A stretch of 64,000 nt of DNA from Linanthus parryae (GCA_023055425.1 JALGPY010000007.1:86577136-86641135), one strand, 5' to 3'. Shown: positions 11,270-24,351, counted from the first letter of the stretch. Numbers and translations: made by a program. The notes: generated from the sequence alone by a model not told the origin.

Positions 11270-13455
11270 ACACCACAATGGAATGGCGTGTCCGAGAGGA
11301 GGAATCGAACCCTATTGGATATGGTTCGATCTATGATGTGTCAAACCGATCTTCCATTATCATTTTGGGGCTACGCTCTATTAAGTGCAGCTTTCACCAT
11401 TAACCGTGTTCCATCTAAATCAGTCATGAAGACACCATATGAGATGTGGAGTGGGAGGCGTCCCACACTGTCGTTCATAAGGATTTGGGGCTGCGATGTC
11501 TATGTAAAACGTTTACAATCAGACAAGTTGGGGCCTAAATCGGATAAGTGTAAATTTGTGGGGTACCCTAAGAAACTAAGGGATACTACTTCTACAATCC
11601 AACCGAGAACAAAGTGTTTGTTGCTCGAACCGTCGTGTTTCTAGAAAGAGAGTTTGTCTCTAAATAAGCAAGTGGGAGGAATGTAGAACTTGAAGAGGTT
11701 CAAGAACCAAAAATCACTGAACCGATTATGGAACATGAACAGAAACAACAATCAGTTGTGGAACCACCTGTTCAGGTAACACAAGAGCTTCGTAGATCTA
11801 GTAGAGTGCGCCAGGAACCCGAGAGGTATGGACTTCTCGTAACCGATTCCGGTGACACGATGCTCATAGATGATGAGCCTACTACCTATGAGGAGGCCAT
11901 GAGTGGCCCAGACTCTCAGAAGTGGCTGGAAGCCTTGAGATCCGAGATGGAATCCATGTACACCAACAAAGTATGGACTTTGGTGGAACCACCCGATGGG
12001 GCACGGCCCATAGGGTGCAAGTGGGTCTTCAAGAAGAAGATCGACATGGATGGTAATGTGATTACCTATAAGGGTCGATTGGTGGCTAAAGGATTCAGAC
12101 AGATTCATGGTATTGACTATGATGAAACCTTTTCACCAGTCGCTATGACCAAATCCATCCGAATCCTACTTGCGATTGTAGCATACCACGACTATGAGAT
12201 TTGGCAGATGGATGTCAAAACACCAGTCCTTTATGGGAATCTCCTCGAGAACGTGTATATGATACAGCCGGAGGGTTTTGAAGATCCAAAGCAAGCCAAC
12301 AAAGTCTGTAAGCTGCAACGATACATTTATGGATTGAAGCAAGCTTCTAGGAGTTGGAGTCGACGTTTTGATGAAGTGGTCAAAGAGTTTGGCTTCATCA
12401 GAAACGAAGATGAGTCTTGTGTCTAAAAGAAGGTTAGTGGGAGCTCTGTAGCTTTTCTGGTCTTGTATGTGGATGACATACTACTCATTGGAAACGACAT
12501 TCCCATGCTGCAATCTGTTAAATATTGGCTAGGAAAGTGTTTCTCAATGAAGGACTTAGGGGAAGCAGCCTATATACTCGGTATAAAGATCTATAGGGAT
12601 AGATCTAAGAGGTTGCTAGGCCTAAGTCAAAGTACATATATTGACAAGGTGTTGAAACGGTTCAACATGTAAGATTCCAAGAAGGGATTCTTGCCCATGT
12701 CACATGGAATCACTCTTTCAAAGAGTGGTTGTCCTTCCAATGAGATTGAGAAGGAACGCATGAGTAGAATCCCCTATGCCTCGGCCATAGGATCTATCAT
12801 GTACGCCATGTTATGTACTAGACCAGATGTGTCATATGCCTTGAGTATGACAAGCATATACCAATCCGATCCGGGTGAGAGTCACTGGGTTGCAGTCAAG
12901 AACATCCTAAAGTACTTGAGAAGAACTACGGATGCCTTCTTAATATTTGGCGGTGAGGAAGAGTTGCGTGTAAGGGGTTACACTGATGCAAGCTTCCAAA
13001 CCGACAGAGATGACTTTAGATCAAAATCCGGATATGTTTTTTGCCTGAATGGAGCAGCGGTGAGCTGGAAGAGTTCCAAGCAAGAGACGGTAGCTGATTC
13101 TACAACAGAGGCTGAGTACATTGCTGCAAATGGCGCAGCAAAGGAGGCTGTTTGGATCAGAAAGTTTGTTTCTGAACTTGGTGTGGTCCCTAGCATTGCG
13201 GATCCAGTGGAGTTGTTCTGTGACAACACTAGGGCGATCGCGCAATCAAAGGAACCCAGATCGCACCAGAAGTCCAAGCACGTGCCCAGGAAGTTTCATC
13301 TGATTCGAGATATTATCGATAGAGGAGACGTTCGGATATGCAAGATTGCTACAGATGATAATCTGTCAGACCCGCTTACGAAGCCTCTCACGCAGTGGAA
13401 GCATGAAGGGCACACTAGGAGTATGGGCATACGAGATGCGCCAGATTGGCTCTAG
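11270..13455 (+). pseudogene. copia-1 integrase C-part, reverse transcriptase, RNase H
   Basis: The frame resumes after the TGA at 11267. A one-base loss near 11570 relative to copia-2 shifts the frame by -1. TAA stops follow at 11665-11667, 12424-12426 and 12670-12672. The integrase region holds WNGVSERRNRTL. The RT has the copia signature VARGFRQ-like VAKGFRQ and the catalytic YVDDILLIGND near 12464. RNase H has DASFQTD, TEAEYIA and a DNT motif. The last residues APDWL lie 14 bases before the LTR, after which the PPT begins. The protein cannot be made as a whole from this copy. Confidence 0.93.
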
Positions 13456-13456
13456 T

Positions 13457-13469
13457 GCAAGTGGGAGAC
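13457..13469 (+). other. copia-1 polypurine tract
   Basis: GCAAGTGGGAGAC lies directly before the TGTTGG of the 3' LTR. The same tract is found next to the 3' LTR in copia-2 (reverse) and copia-3. Confidence 0.85.
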
Positions 13470-14901
13470 TGTTGGAATAGATGCCCTAGAGGCAATCTAG
13501 TTTAGTATGAATTATTTGTGGCTAGAAATTCATTTATTATTTATTGGATATTTAATATAATGAAGTCCTTAGATTTACAATTGTGTTGTTTATCTTAAAT
13601 ATCCCTAGTCAAGTATAATGATTAAATGGGACAATCATCTATAGACTAGTATGGGGTTGGATTGATATGGAGATATCACGATCCAACACATAGGTGTGCA
13701 TTAGGGAATGTTGCACTGGATTGACCCATCTCCGAGAAGGCTACATACACGTTATGTTGAGTCACAAGCGCTTCTCGCGGTGCAATGGTATTGTCATCCT
13801 TAGACTTGAAGTCACTAGATATTCTAGTTGTGGATTATTGTGATCTTGGTAGCGTTAAACGCTACACCGTAACTGGGTAGTTATAAAGGCGTGTACTGGA
13901 TACAATAAGAAGCAATCTTAGAGATCGTAGTGTACGTAGATAGGATTTGTCCCTTCCACATAACGGGAGCAAATATCCTAGGCCACTCGAGGGATAGTGC
14001 TTATAGAATGTCTGGCCAGACTCAAATAAATCAATATGGGATATTGATGTTATTTGCACGAATAAGGCTATTCCCATGGATCGAGAAACTATGGATTGGA
14101 TATACGAGTGTGACTTGTATGTCTCGTGTCCAATCCGGATATAGAGACAAAGGGATGAGACAATTACTTGTACAAAGGTTGTCAAGATGACTATTCTATT
14201 AGTTGGCTAGAATGGATGTTTTGCTAGAGACCGCTCCATATTAGCAAATAGTTGCTACCAACTAGATAGAACCAATGGGGTCACACGCTACATAGAGTTG
14301 AACTAGATTTGGGAAGTAATTAATTGGATTAATTAATTAGAAGGATCACTTTTGCAAACCCTTGCAAACTTAGTAGGGACTAATTTGCAAGGAAGGGACT
14401 AAATTGAATTCTAGTAGGACTAGAATAAGTCCTTTAGGTAGTTAACAAGGAGTTGTTGGACTATATAAAGGACCTTCCTTCCTTCCTTCCCACATAACTT
14501 ATGCTCATTAAGTGAACATAACAAGAGTGGGAGAGAACAAAAGGAGAGAGAGAAAGCAACAAGGAGGCCCGAACCGGCCCCTTGCCGCCGCCCCGTCCCC
14601 GTCGGCCAAAGGAGGCCGAGACCCTCCTTTGGGTCTCGTTTTGCGTGATTTCTTCTTCCTCTTCCTCTTCCGGGCTAGCACCAAAGGAGTTGGGAGATCT
14701 AGGATCAACTCTAGGCGTGGATCAACTATAGAGAACGTGACACAATTCGCGTTTGAAGTCATCAAGGAGAACCCAAAGGTGTGTTTATGATATTTAACCT
14801 TACCATCGTTATGTCTCTTGACTTGTGATCCTTGGAGGGTTTTGCATGGTTTTATTTTTGTTTATGCTTCCGCTGTGCAATCCATGAATCAAAACCCTAC
14901 A
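13470..14901 (+). repeat. copia-1 3' LTR
   Basis: It is 1432 bp, the same length as the 5' LTR, from TGTTGGAATAG to CCCTACA, and is followed by the target duplication CCAGC. It differs from the 5' copy at scattered single bases, such as GATGCAAT against GAGGCAAT near the start. Confidence 0.97.
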
Positions 14902-17180
14902 CCAGCCACCACCACCACCGCTGCCACCATCAGGAAAAGACCACCAAGCACCACCACCACCTCCATTTTTTTTCTTCTCTGTCGCGTTCCCTCTCACACC
15001 TCCTCTTAGTTGAGATCAAAACAAAGTAAGAGAGGATGACATGGAAGCAGCAGCAGAAGCCGCATCACAGGGCACCACCAGTCGCCGACGAACCTCCTTA
15101 ACACCGGCGAAACTTTCATCCAAGCACCTCTATGTGATTCTTTCGATCGAGAATTTCACCCCCGACCGCATGATATAGTTGCTGGCAAGGATGCTTGGTC
15201 TTCTTTGGTTACCGACACAGTTATTTGATATTACACTTACCGGATGCCTCTAATAAGTTGTGTAACCACACTAGTGCCACCCACGAATTAAAACTCCCTC
15301 CAAGAGATTCCTAGGACCCCGGCGAGGGCAGTAGAAGGCCCAGCCAAACCCAGAACGGCCCCAGTCGCCGGACTCGAGAACCACCACCGTAGCCATTGAC
15401 GAAATCTCGACCCGGACTATTTTTTGATTGTTTCTTGCAATTTTTGGTATCAATATGCTCTAATCTTCGCCTTGAGTTGATTTAGATGATCAAAATCATG
15501 TCTTGATACTTGAATTCACGTTTTGATAGATTGAATTGGAATTCATGAATCAGGGTGTTAAAGTGTCTTTTATGCAGAGTTATGTGTAACACACAAAGGG
15601 GGGATTTGTGGTATTTGTTAGAAACTGTTAGGGGGTATTGTCTTTTATTCATACCGATTTGTTAGAAACTTGAGGGTTTCTCTTGTCATTTAACAAACTA
15701 AGTATATAAAAATATATAAAAATAAAAATATTTTTGGGTTTAAATTAATTTCCACAATTTCTAGTTATTATTCTAATTAAATGAAGTGTATTAAATATTG
15801 AAGTAATATGAGTAAAAATATTTTTTAGTTAAATATGATTTATTTTCTTGAAAATATATGGATTTGAATAAACATTTATTTTGGATAAATTGGGTATTAA
15901 GTAGTATCTTGAAATTAAAGTTAACATTTCTCTCATTTGATAATAAATATTTATTTGAACAAGTTACTAGTATTATTTCTTAACTCTTTTATAAATTTTC
16001 TAGTAAATGAAGATTTTAACTAAGTTGTTTTAAAAGAATTTTTTGGTTACTTAGAAATAAATATGTTGGTAAAATAGCATTTAGTAAGTATTAAAAGCTT
16101 ATGGACTCAAGTTGTGAGTTTTTATATAATAATATTAAAATTTAGAATGTTGTTAAGAAGAAAAATATAAGCATAGGAAGAATTTAGTGATTTCAAATAA
16201 CACTCGTTTAGGCTTATAGCAAGTCATGTCGGCATGCTTGTATAGATAAATTTGTAATCGAATAAAGGAATGTACTGTGTAGGTGACAAGATCATTGACG
16301 AAGGCTACGTGTACTTCTAGGGGAACTTTACATTTGCTGAGACTCAAGGTGAGTATACATGCCAAGGCTTGCGTGCTAGCTTCATTCGTGTCATATCACG
16401 ACTTTATTGCTTTTCGCAAAATGTGTTTTGCGATAAACATGCTTTAAATGAGTTCTGGTTGTATTTTGAAATGACTGCTTTGAAACCGTCACAAGATAAA
16501 TAATCGGTAATAACGTAAAGTGAAAAGAGCGTGCGGGGAACGTCATTCGGATCTTTATTATTTGGTTTGGCGTTGTGGCCACGTCCACTCGACCCTTTAT
16601 TATTTAGCCCTGTTGCAATTTGCCCCGGCTTGGCTCCTTGTACTCACTCCTTCTGGGCACAAAGACCCTGTTAGGGGGGTGTCGACACTTAAGGTCTTGG
16701 AAGAGGGTTTGGGATATATTTGTGTTGCGATTGGATTTTCCCCGTTCAACTCAAAACTAAAATGAAATTTTTGGTTATCAAGAATACTGGATCTTTGTGG
16801 CTGAATGAGGATTTCCATACTTGAATAGTGGTTATCGCTGGCTATGTGTCAAGCACTTGAGGATGTTTATTACTTAACTGTCTTTTACTGCCACTGAAAT
16901 TTTTACTATTACACCAAAAATTATCTTCACTCTGTGTTTGACGCGCTTGGGTGTTGCTCATTCAGTATGTCAGTGCTGATTTTTGAAACTGCGGTTCTTG
17001 TTTTCCTTCCCACCGCAGATCTAGGAAATGAGGACTACGAAATAGCAAGATACGAGGCTCGTGTGTAATGATAGTGGCATAAGAAGTCATCTAGTTTGTT
17101 AGTTTTGTATAATATAACGACACATGTAAGATATGCTATGTAATGTGTACTAGTAATGTAATATATATGGATACTTTCAA

Positions 17181-18699
17181 TCAATATTTTGGAATCGGAA
17201 AAGATGAATTAACCTCAGAAGCTCTGGCATTGAGACTGTCAATAAATATTTTAGAATCAGAAAATATGACCATTTTCTTGTAGTTCATGCTCCTGGCCCA
17301 GATATGCACGTTTCTGATGGCTAGACCCTCCAAAATTAAAGGGTCTGATATGAACTTCACCACAGACGAGAATTTTAACAAAACCTCACCATCATTTGAA
17401 TTCAAAATAAAAGTAATACTTCCCAAAGCATAAACTTTGTTGAAGGTTGCATCTGTGATGAATCTGGCTTCCAGATCCGAGGGAAAAACAGGGGTAGATA
17501 ATGTGGGAGCTGGATTCATAACTGGAACGGGTGCATCTTCAAGAAAATCATAAAATTTGGCTACTGCTCTTGTAAAGATTTGATTTGGGGACCAATAAAT
17601 CTCATGAAAAATTAGATCCTTTCTCCCTTTCCAAATCTCCCAGTACGTTTGGAAAATAAACCCAGAACTGTGTTCAGATCATTAGAACTCTACAAAGGAA
17701 ACCACCTCATACCACCATTGATGTAAATTGTTGTCCTCGGGAATGCAAGCAACAAACCTCAAAGGGGAAAATTTCCATACCTTCATGGAGAATGGATAAT
17801 ATTTAAAAAGATGGTCCTCAGTTTCAATCTCCACACCACATAGAGCACATATCACATCAATTTTCTTAACACCTCTCTTGGCAAGTGCAACTTTAACAAT
17901 AAGACACCATTTTAGGGCTTCCACATGTGAAACATGATTTTGGGCTGGACTGTAACCATCCATAATGATTTCCTGTGGGCATCAATGCTAGAGTTTCCAG
18001 AATTTCCTTCATTGCATTTCTCCCTCTCAGTGAGAAGCTTTTAAACTGAACCTACTGTAAGAGAACCATTAGGGGTATGTTGCCATACTCTTTTGTCACA
18101 AACATTTTCAGAACCAACATCCATATACAGAATAAAGGTGGCATCATCATTGTTGAACAGCTTGGTGACCAAATTAGTCCTCCAATGTCTAGCCTCATGG
18201 TCAATAAGTTCACCCACTTTTTCAATTGTGCAGTTAGCCTTTTTAGGGGTAGAAACCTTCAAATTTCCTCTTCTAGGGATCCAGGGGTTCTCCAAAATGT
18301 TGATATTCCACCCATTTCCAATATTCCATCTCCACTCATTTTCAATAACATACCTACCCTCCATGAAGCTACTCCAAGACCATGAGCATGAAGAGGGCTT
18401 TTCAGCTTTCCAGAATGAGCTGTGAGGGTAGTATCTTCCTTTGAAGATATTTTTTACTAAATTACCTTTCTCCTCCACCAGCCTCCAAGCCTGTTTGGGA
18501 AGGAGGGAAAGATTAAAAGCATTTAGGTTTCGAAACCTAACCCCCCATCTTCTTTAGATTTACACAATTCTCCCCAATTTCTCCATTGCATCTTCTTTTC
18601 GTCCAAGTCCTTACAGCCCCACCAGAACTTAGCAAAGATGCTATTAAGATGATTGAAGAAAGTTATAGGGTACCTCATCACAGCCATAGAGTAGGTAGG
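17181..18699 (-). pseudogene. LINE (L1-type) 3' part: RT tail, zinc finger, RNase H
   Basis: Read on the minus strand, three blocks match the C-terminal order of plant L1-type LINEs. First, 18700-18520 has TPTYSMAVMRYP and FWWGCKD ... GGLGFE. Second, 18478-18041 has WKAEKPSSCSWSW and the WNINILENPW stretch. Third, 17963-17682 is a zf-RVT region with CALCGVEIETEDHLF, where the last expected Cys reads Tyr. A partial RNase H at 17519-17181 ends with a GLA and SDSK motif. The upstream end is cut exactly by the Tat-2 LTR at 18702. The downstream end near 17166 has no clear poly(A). Several stops separate the blocks. The catalytic RT core and endonuclease should lie on the far side of Tat-2, outside the window. 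Confidence 0.85.
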
Positions 18700-18701
18700 T
18701 G

Positions 18702-19341
18702 TGTACAAGGAAATCCTAGGAAGAGATCCAAGTGTACACCTTTAACAGGAGTTAAGAACAAGAATAAGAACACACAGAGATTGAGGGTTGGCGTAGGGGA
18801 AAGAGTAAGCACTTGATAACTGTTCTTGAGAGAGAGACTATATAACAAATTGGTTAAGAGATTCAAGAGGTTGCCATAGAAGGCTAACATTCCTAAATAT
18901 AATAAGGAAGTGACCGTTATGAGGGGTTAATGCGCCCATAAATGGCGGCTAAATGTTAGCCTCGTAAGGGCGCGTTCGACCGTGTATATAGGGCACATTA
19001 CACACTCATTCGCATAAGTAGGGGACCGTTATGAGATTGACCGCATTTATGGGACACGTAGGCATTAAATCTCTCAGACAGTTACCACGGGTCGCGCGCG
19101 AGCGTGGTTGTTGCTCTCGCGTGACGTTCATTACTCCAGCCTCCAAGCCACTAAGTCCCTACAACTCCCGTGTGGTTAATATCGCGGGTGACCCTGTCTC
19201 ACAACCTCCATATGAATGATCTCGCATGTAAGCACACACGAACCAAAGGAGATGTGATATAGTGTATACAGAGTACCTTTAGATGTGTTTGATGGCTTCC
19301 ACGTGGCCGATGGTTAGTCTATTCAAAATGCACTATATGCA
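18702..19341 (-). repeat. Tat-2 3' LTR
   Basis: Read on the minus strand it starts TGCATATAGTG next to the PPT (19342-19355) and ends TGTACA at 18702. It shares with the Tat-1 LTRs the blocks GCCGCCATT.ATGGGCGCATTAACC (18926-18950), CGGTCGAACG and TCGCGCGCGAGCG (about 19091-19103), while the rest is strongly diverged. Its length of 640 bp is close to the 611 bp of Tat-1. Confidence 0.85.
18944..18950 (-). promoter_or_regulatory. GCC box in Tat-2 LTR
   Basis: AGCCGCC on the minus strand lies in the LTR block conserved with Tat-1, upstream of an AT-rich TATA-like stretch near 18897-18905. AGCCGCC is the known binding core of plant ERF factors. Function here is inferred from position and conservation only. 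Confidence 0.4.
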
Positions 19342-19357
19342 TTAGCCCCCTTTTGCG
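19342..19357 (-). other. Tat-2 polypurine tract
   Basis: On the minus strand GCAAAAGGGGGCTAA directly precedes the LTR start. It matches the Tat-1 tract at 57409-57424 almost exactly. Confidence 0.85.
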
Positions 19358-21933
19358 CGTATACGATGCGTGTTGTTGTGCATACGCGCAAAACCAGCCG
19401 TGCGTGGCTCCATGCAGATCCTCGTATCAGTTCGAATATTATTCGAAAACCCTAGCTCCTAATCTGGAAACAACAAGGTCAGTGGCTCTCACCCTTCACT
19501 TTATGTTTTGAAATCATATTAGCAACCCTAATCTGGGTTTAGAACTCATGTTTGTTCTTGGCATGCAACCCAATATGGGTTTGGTGTTCTTCACTGTTCT
19601 TCATACCCGAACATTATATTGATCTTCAACCCTTGTTTTGCATCTCTTATTTGTACTATAGAAATGGCTCCCAAGAAGTCTCAGAAGGTGGTTAAGTTTC
19701 CTTAACTTTCCAAGGACTTGTGGTTCAAAGCCCCCTATCTGGGTGGAGATGATTTCTTCCTAGCAACTATCAAAGGGACCGCCCTTCAGGGATCTGCGGT
19801 GAAAGATGCCCTGCAATTAGTATTTGAACCAGAGAGGGACGACTGGGATTTGGCGGGTACTCAAGATGTGAAGCGCCTTGGTCTAGAAGCTGGCATATAC
19901 CCTTATACATATCTTCTTCTTTAATCTTTCATGGAGAAGCTCGACTGCATGGAGAAATGGACGAAGTTCATCCTATACAATTACGAAAAAGAACTGACAA
20001 AAGCTGGGATCTTCCACGCCATACGCACGACAAAGGGACTCAAACTCAGGCTCGATAGTGATATGCTGAGAGTCCTGTTCTCAAGGTACTCCAAAAAGAC
20101 CCACTCTTTCCGTTTTGCTACCTTCGAGGCTGCACCCACCCTCGAAGATATAGAGATGATGTTCATGCTTCCTAGTATGGGAGCTATTGACCCCTTATCT
20201 CCTCTGGCTTCTGATGAAGAGCTCACTATTTTCGCACAAATGAAATAGTGTATTGCTGACATGAAGAAAGCTGCGTCAAGATGGAAGCCGAACTCAACTA
20301 CCTACTTCGACACATACATGTCTGTTTCCTCTGGCGTGAAGAATATCTGGTCGAAATGGACCATATTTCTTCAGAGACTTCGCCAAGCCAAAAATTTCTC
20401 AAGATTTGGCGGAGGAAGACCCATAGGCGATCATCGCTCTCGAAGGAAAAGATGTTGATTGGACCCTATGTGATTTCCTCTGTGTCTAATTGTTGCGCTA
20501 CCTGATAGATGGGCATCCACATGATGGGTTATTCACTCATGTTCTCGCGCTTGCAGTCAAACTCTCGCTCTGTAAGAAGGTTGTTTTGGGGCCTCTGGTC
20601 TTGGGTTCCCTGTACCACCGCTTGAACTTGGCTGCGACACATGTTGAGCAGTCGCAAGGCAGAGTCGATGTTGTCTCCTTTGTCAACATCGCGTTCCTGA
20701 CAATGTGGGTCTTTTAAAGGTGGCCTACGTACGCTCCAATCCCATCAGAAGTAGATCTGTGGAACGCACCCAACGCCAAACATGAGGACCTCGGCCCTCG
20801 AGGCGTGGATACAGAACCAGATTCCCTCAACGTACCTTTCCTTTAGTGTGTGACAACGTCAGCTACTTTGAGGCTAGGCCTTATGTCAACCAATTGGAAA
20901 ACATCGTTTTTCTATAGAACATGTATCCAAAGGTAGATATCGAGTACGAGCCTGAGTATATCACCAAAGGCGTCATGCGTTACGGGAGGTTCGTCAACTG
21001 GTGCAGGAGGGGATATTTGCCTGCTCTTCCTGAGTATGTGGCTAACCCCGAAACCCCAAACTATGAACGCATGAAGGTTCATTATGATTCGATCCGGGAG
21101 ATTCCCCAGCTAGGTTTTGATGCCGTTGCTCCACCTCTATGGTCAGATTTCATCGTCAAGGGTTGCTATGACGGGCTGCTGTACAGGAAGAGCAATGCTC
21201 TATTGATGGCTGAGCTTCCATTGACTCAACCTTCTAGATAGGGACGCGGGCAAAAGACCCCAAATTGGGTTTCTTTTTGGAATTCGCAGATCCGTCGCCT
21301 TGTGAGATCTCAAGCTCAACTCCAGGCCAGCAAAGCTCCCGCGCTTTTGATAACGGGGCTTCAAGTCAAAATGCGCCCTAGAAGCGACACAATACGGTTT
21401 TTATTCTCTGATGGACCAAGACCATTACGTGTGCCCTCAATTTTTCCTCAATGAGAAGGCGACCATAATCAAGAAGAAGTGTCTCAAGGAGAGGACTAAG
21501 TACACGGATGACTTCAAACAGGTATATTCAAATGCGTTTCCTTTATCTTTCTTTATAAATAGTGCAAACTCTAACTTGTATTTTCATGATAGTGTTGTTA
21601 GAGGCAATTCGCGTTTGGGGATTGCAGCGTAGGATTCATTGACTATTACCGCGCGAAGAAGATGAAGCCTGAGCTCCTTATTACTCCGGCGTGGCCAATG
21701 AATCCAAAAGTCTAGAAGGTGGTCTCAGAAACGTTCGAAGCCTTCATTGCCCCCCTTGTCAAGTCTTCAAAGAAAAAAAGAGAGCCGCTGATGAGTCTGG
21801 GAACACTGATATGGTAGACCAACAGTCAAAACATCCAAGGAGTGATCCTACTCTCGCGGCACTGGCAAATAAAAGTCGAGCTCCTCCTGCCCCTGCGAAG
21901 AAAGAGGATGCGAAGAATTTGTCGTGACAGAAG

Positions 21934-22004
21934 GTACTTAATCATATTCCTTCTTGAGTTATGATAAGTTCTGTCTTGATACTCAATTGTTTCATTTGTT
22001 ACAG
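21934..22004 (+). other. Intron in the Tat-2 antisense gene
   Basis: GTACTTAATC ... TTTGTTACAG spans 71 bp with a pyrimidine-rich end. The Tat-1 gene has an intron of 80 bp (54141-54220) at the corresponding place, after the basic linker. Confidence 0.7.
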
Positions 22005-23741
22005 ACAGCGACATCCCTGTTCAAGAAGTGGAAGGTATGACTGAAGAGGAGGCGTTCGTAGAGTCCAGGACTATGGCTGAGGAGAGAGAGAAGAGAAAAG
22101 GAGGAAGAAGATCGTCAAATTAAAGAAGTCTTGCAGAAAAGTCTTGAAGAGAAAGAGCAGCGCTCGCGCTCAACTGTTTATCAGCATGCAGCATGCGCAA
22201 AATAACTTCCATGATCTCATTGGCGATGAGGATGAAGAAGGTACTATTTTTAAATTCGCTCTATCGCACCACAAACTTATCTTGCGCGCATTATACCATG
22301 GGGTGTCTAGGAGTTATATTCGCAAACGGTTAGTAGACCAATGTGGAGAACCTTCAGGTACATCTCCTTCCCTGGTGCTGCCATGCTTCATTTTACCATC
22401 TCTAGATAACGATGGCAAGTGTTTTCGCGCATAATAGCAATCTTCCACACCCAATCAGGTCATGCAAAATTAAAATGAATTGATGATAACCTTTCCGCAG
22501 ATGCCCCATATGAAAGTAAAGGTCTTGTCATCACAACTCCTTAGGATTTTGGTATCATGCTTTGTGCTTCTTTCACCTTGAATTAAACTGTGGACTTTTA
22601 CTCTGTAGAATACGCAGAGCCATTGATACAGAGGTCCCGCCGGCTTCGCAGTGGTGTGGTTCGCGTCTCTGAGGCTGTTGATGGAACTGGTGATGCTATA
22701 ATGGAAGAGCCAACTGGGCATCCCTATGGGGAGGTTCGAGGGATCGATGGTGGAGCTGACTTCGAAGAAGAAAGGCTTGAGTTCCTCGTGGAACAAGAGC
22801 AAGAAGAAGAAGAAAACCTTCTACAGAGGCAGGAACAAAGTACTTCAAATGCTTATCAAGACATGTCTTGCCAAGGAGCAGTTACTTCGCCCCCAGAAGC
22901 TGATTCGAGTGTCGCCCCCGGTGCTTCTGTTGAAACTCCTAAGCAAACCGACGCTCATCCGGAAGAAAGTGTTGTAGCAGAAGTTCCTTCGACTGTCACA
23001 CCTGAGAATTCCCCTCAAACTGATACCACTATGGTTGATCTTCCTCGGTCGGAGGACATTGAGCAAGTTGAATTACCTTAAGAGCAATTTGAGTATCTCA
23101 AGGGGTGGTCATTCCATCCACTGAGGGTACTTCGATTGTCCCTGTAGAAAATTTCCCACTAGTAGATACTGTTGGTGGTAGCATCGAGCAGTCTGATACT
23201 CAACCAGAAGTAGATACTTCAACTCCAGAAGTAGATACTTCAGCTCCAGAAAACCAAATAGATGTTACTCCCACAAACATGCTGCCGGCAGATGAGGTTA
23301 GAGGTGCGAGCAGACCGCAAGAGCCATAAGCACAGGTAGATACCGCCATCCACCCTCAGGGAGGTGGAGTAAATGCGACTTCGAGTGAGCCAACCCGAAA
23401 TGCATCATTAAGATTTAACACTCCTGTAGTCAGGGCGGGAGTTAATCAAAGAAGCACTCAAAATGAGGACATTCAACTCTCCAATCTGATAGAAGAATCC
23501 CATGGTGAAACTCAAGGGCATGCGTTAAACTTGGATGCGATTCTCGCTCAGAACCCTTGGGGAGATTGGGCCACACATGCCTTTGAACCCATTGAAGCTT
23601 AAGTGAATTGTGCTATTCCTGAGGAATACTTGGCGCGAGAAGCCCTTGTAGACCAGCGATTGGCTGAGACAGGAGTTTCGAGCAGTGCTCCATCGGTGTC
23701 GACCCCAATTCCTTCGGTTCGCGAAATAGTTTCAGGCCTTG

Positions 23742-23836
23742 GTAAGCATCTCTAAACATGAAATCATGGTCAGATTTTGATTTTTTTTAAGAACCATAAT
23801 AAATCTCCTAACTTTCTTTGAACATGCATGTCTAAG
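23742..23836 (+). other. Intron in the Tat-2 antisense gene, C-terminal
   Basis: The donor GTAAGCATCT follows codons for IVSGLG. The acceptor CATGTCTAAG precedes codons that align with the Tat-1 exon starting GMRQSDLDW. The length is 95 bp, against 81 bp in Tat-1 (52268-52348). Confidence 0.65.
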
Positions 23837-24351
23837 CGAGTCTTTCTCGAAGTGGCATATGAAGATTCATCTTTCCTATCCAAAGACCTTTTCCAAGGCC
23901 CTGGAGATTCAAGCTAAAGACAGAAAATATCTCTTTCAAGAGATAGCGCGCCTCATGGAGAGGATATGCGAAACTGTTCCGACAACTATTTCTGTCTCAA
24001 ATGCGCAATACTTTCTGACGAATGCGCAGGGTCTCCAGATTACTTCGCAGGGCAGGCTCAATCTCGAGTTTCTCGTTGAGAGGTTGATGAAGATTAACAA
24101 TTCTGTGAACCTCAAGTTCGGCTATGTGAATTAAAACATTGAGCAAGCCAGGATTTGCACTCAGAGGGAAGCAATTATCAATGATGTTAATCAATACAAG
24201 GAGGCCAAGGCGAAGCATCAGCAACACAAGGCTTACCTGAATCAATGCGCTGATAATAGCATCAAGCTAGCTACTGAAGATTCTCTTTTCAAGGACTTGT
24301 TCTCAGAAGATGTAAACTTTTATTTTTTTATTGCCCAGACTCAAATGTAAA

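Larger units (their letters stand above)
6390..14901 (+). mobile_element. copia-1: full-length Ty1/copia retrotransposon
   Basis: The element is 8512 bp long with two 1432 bp LTRs (TGTTGG...CTACA), a PBS for initiator Met tRNA, gag-pol in copia order (protease, integrase, RT, RNase H) and a PPT. The target duplication CCAGC is present at 6385-6389 and 14902-14906. By eye the two LTRs differ at roughly 20 sites (about 1.4 percent), so the insertion is young. gag-pol is nevertheless broken by several stops and a one-base deletion. It has the same family ends and order as copia-2 at 42845-51329. Confidence 0.97.
5782..17165 (+). repeat. Chromovirus-type LTR, split by copia-1
   Basis: The LTR starts TGTGATACCCCG at 5782, like the TGTAAYACCCCG starts of Tekay/Del-type elements. 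Its own sequence is 5782-6389 and 14902-17165. Within it are a TATA-like box near 6155, a pyrimidine-rich and CAC-rich transcribed region, a long AT-rich stretch (15690-16150, no gene), and the block TTGGGTGTTGCTCATTCAG near 16949 shared with the LARD LTR near 33632. No PBS follows. The right end is lost at the LINE junction near 17165, so it is either a solo LTR or a truncated 5' LTR. Confidence 0.6.
19664..24351 (+). pseudogene. Antisense PMD-domain gene of Tat-2 (aORF), decayed, with introns
   Basis: The gene lies between pol and the 3' LTR on the strand opposite to pol. The start ATG at 19664 (MAPKKSQKV) is followed by an in-frame TAA at 19703, and more stops lie at 19922 and 20246. The N-terminal third is plant mobile domain-like: KAPYLGGDD, FSRYSKKTHSF, FEAAPTLEDIEMM and LP.MG near 20080-20190, then LGPLVLGSLYHRL and VNIAFLTMWVF near 20590-20715. 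A Lys-rich and Asp-rich linker follows (21770-21930). Next come a helical block (22190-22350, ending CGEPSG), an acidic Pro/Thr-rich region (22590-23740) and a helical C-terminal part (23845-24310, HLSYPKTF ... SLFKDLFSED). Introns with GT and AG ends are visible. The same layout is seen in Tat-1. PMD proteins such as MAIN and MAIL1 act in the nucleus in gene silencing and genome stability. A role here is unknown. Confidence 0.75.

Noticed and set aside
15690..16150. AT-rich stretch as an origin or matrix attachment site
   Set aside because: It is part of a chromovirus-type LTR, and base composition alone is not evidence for such a function.
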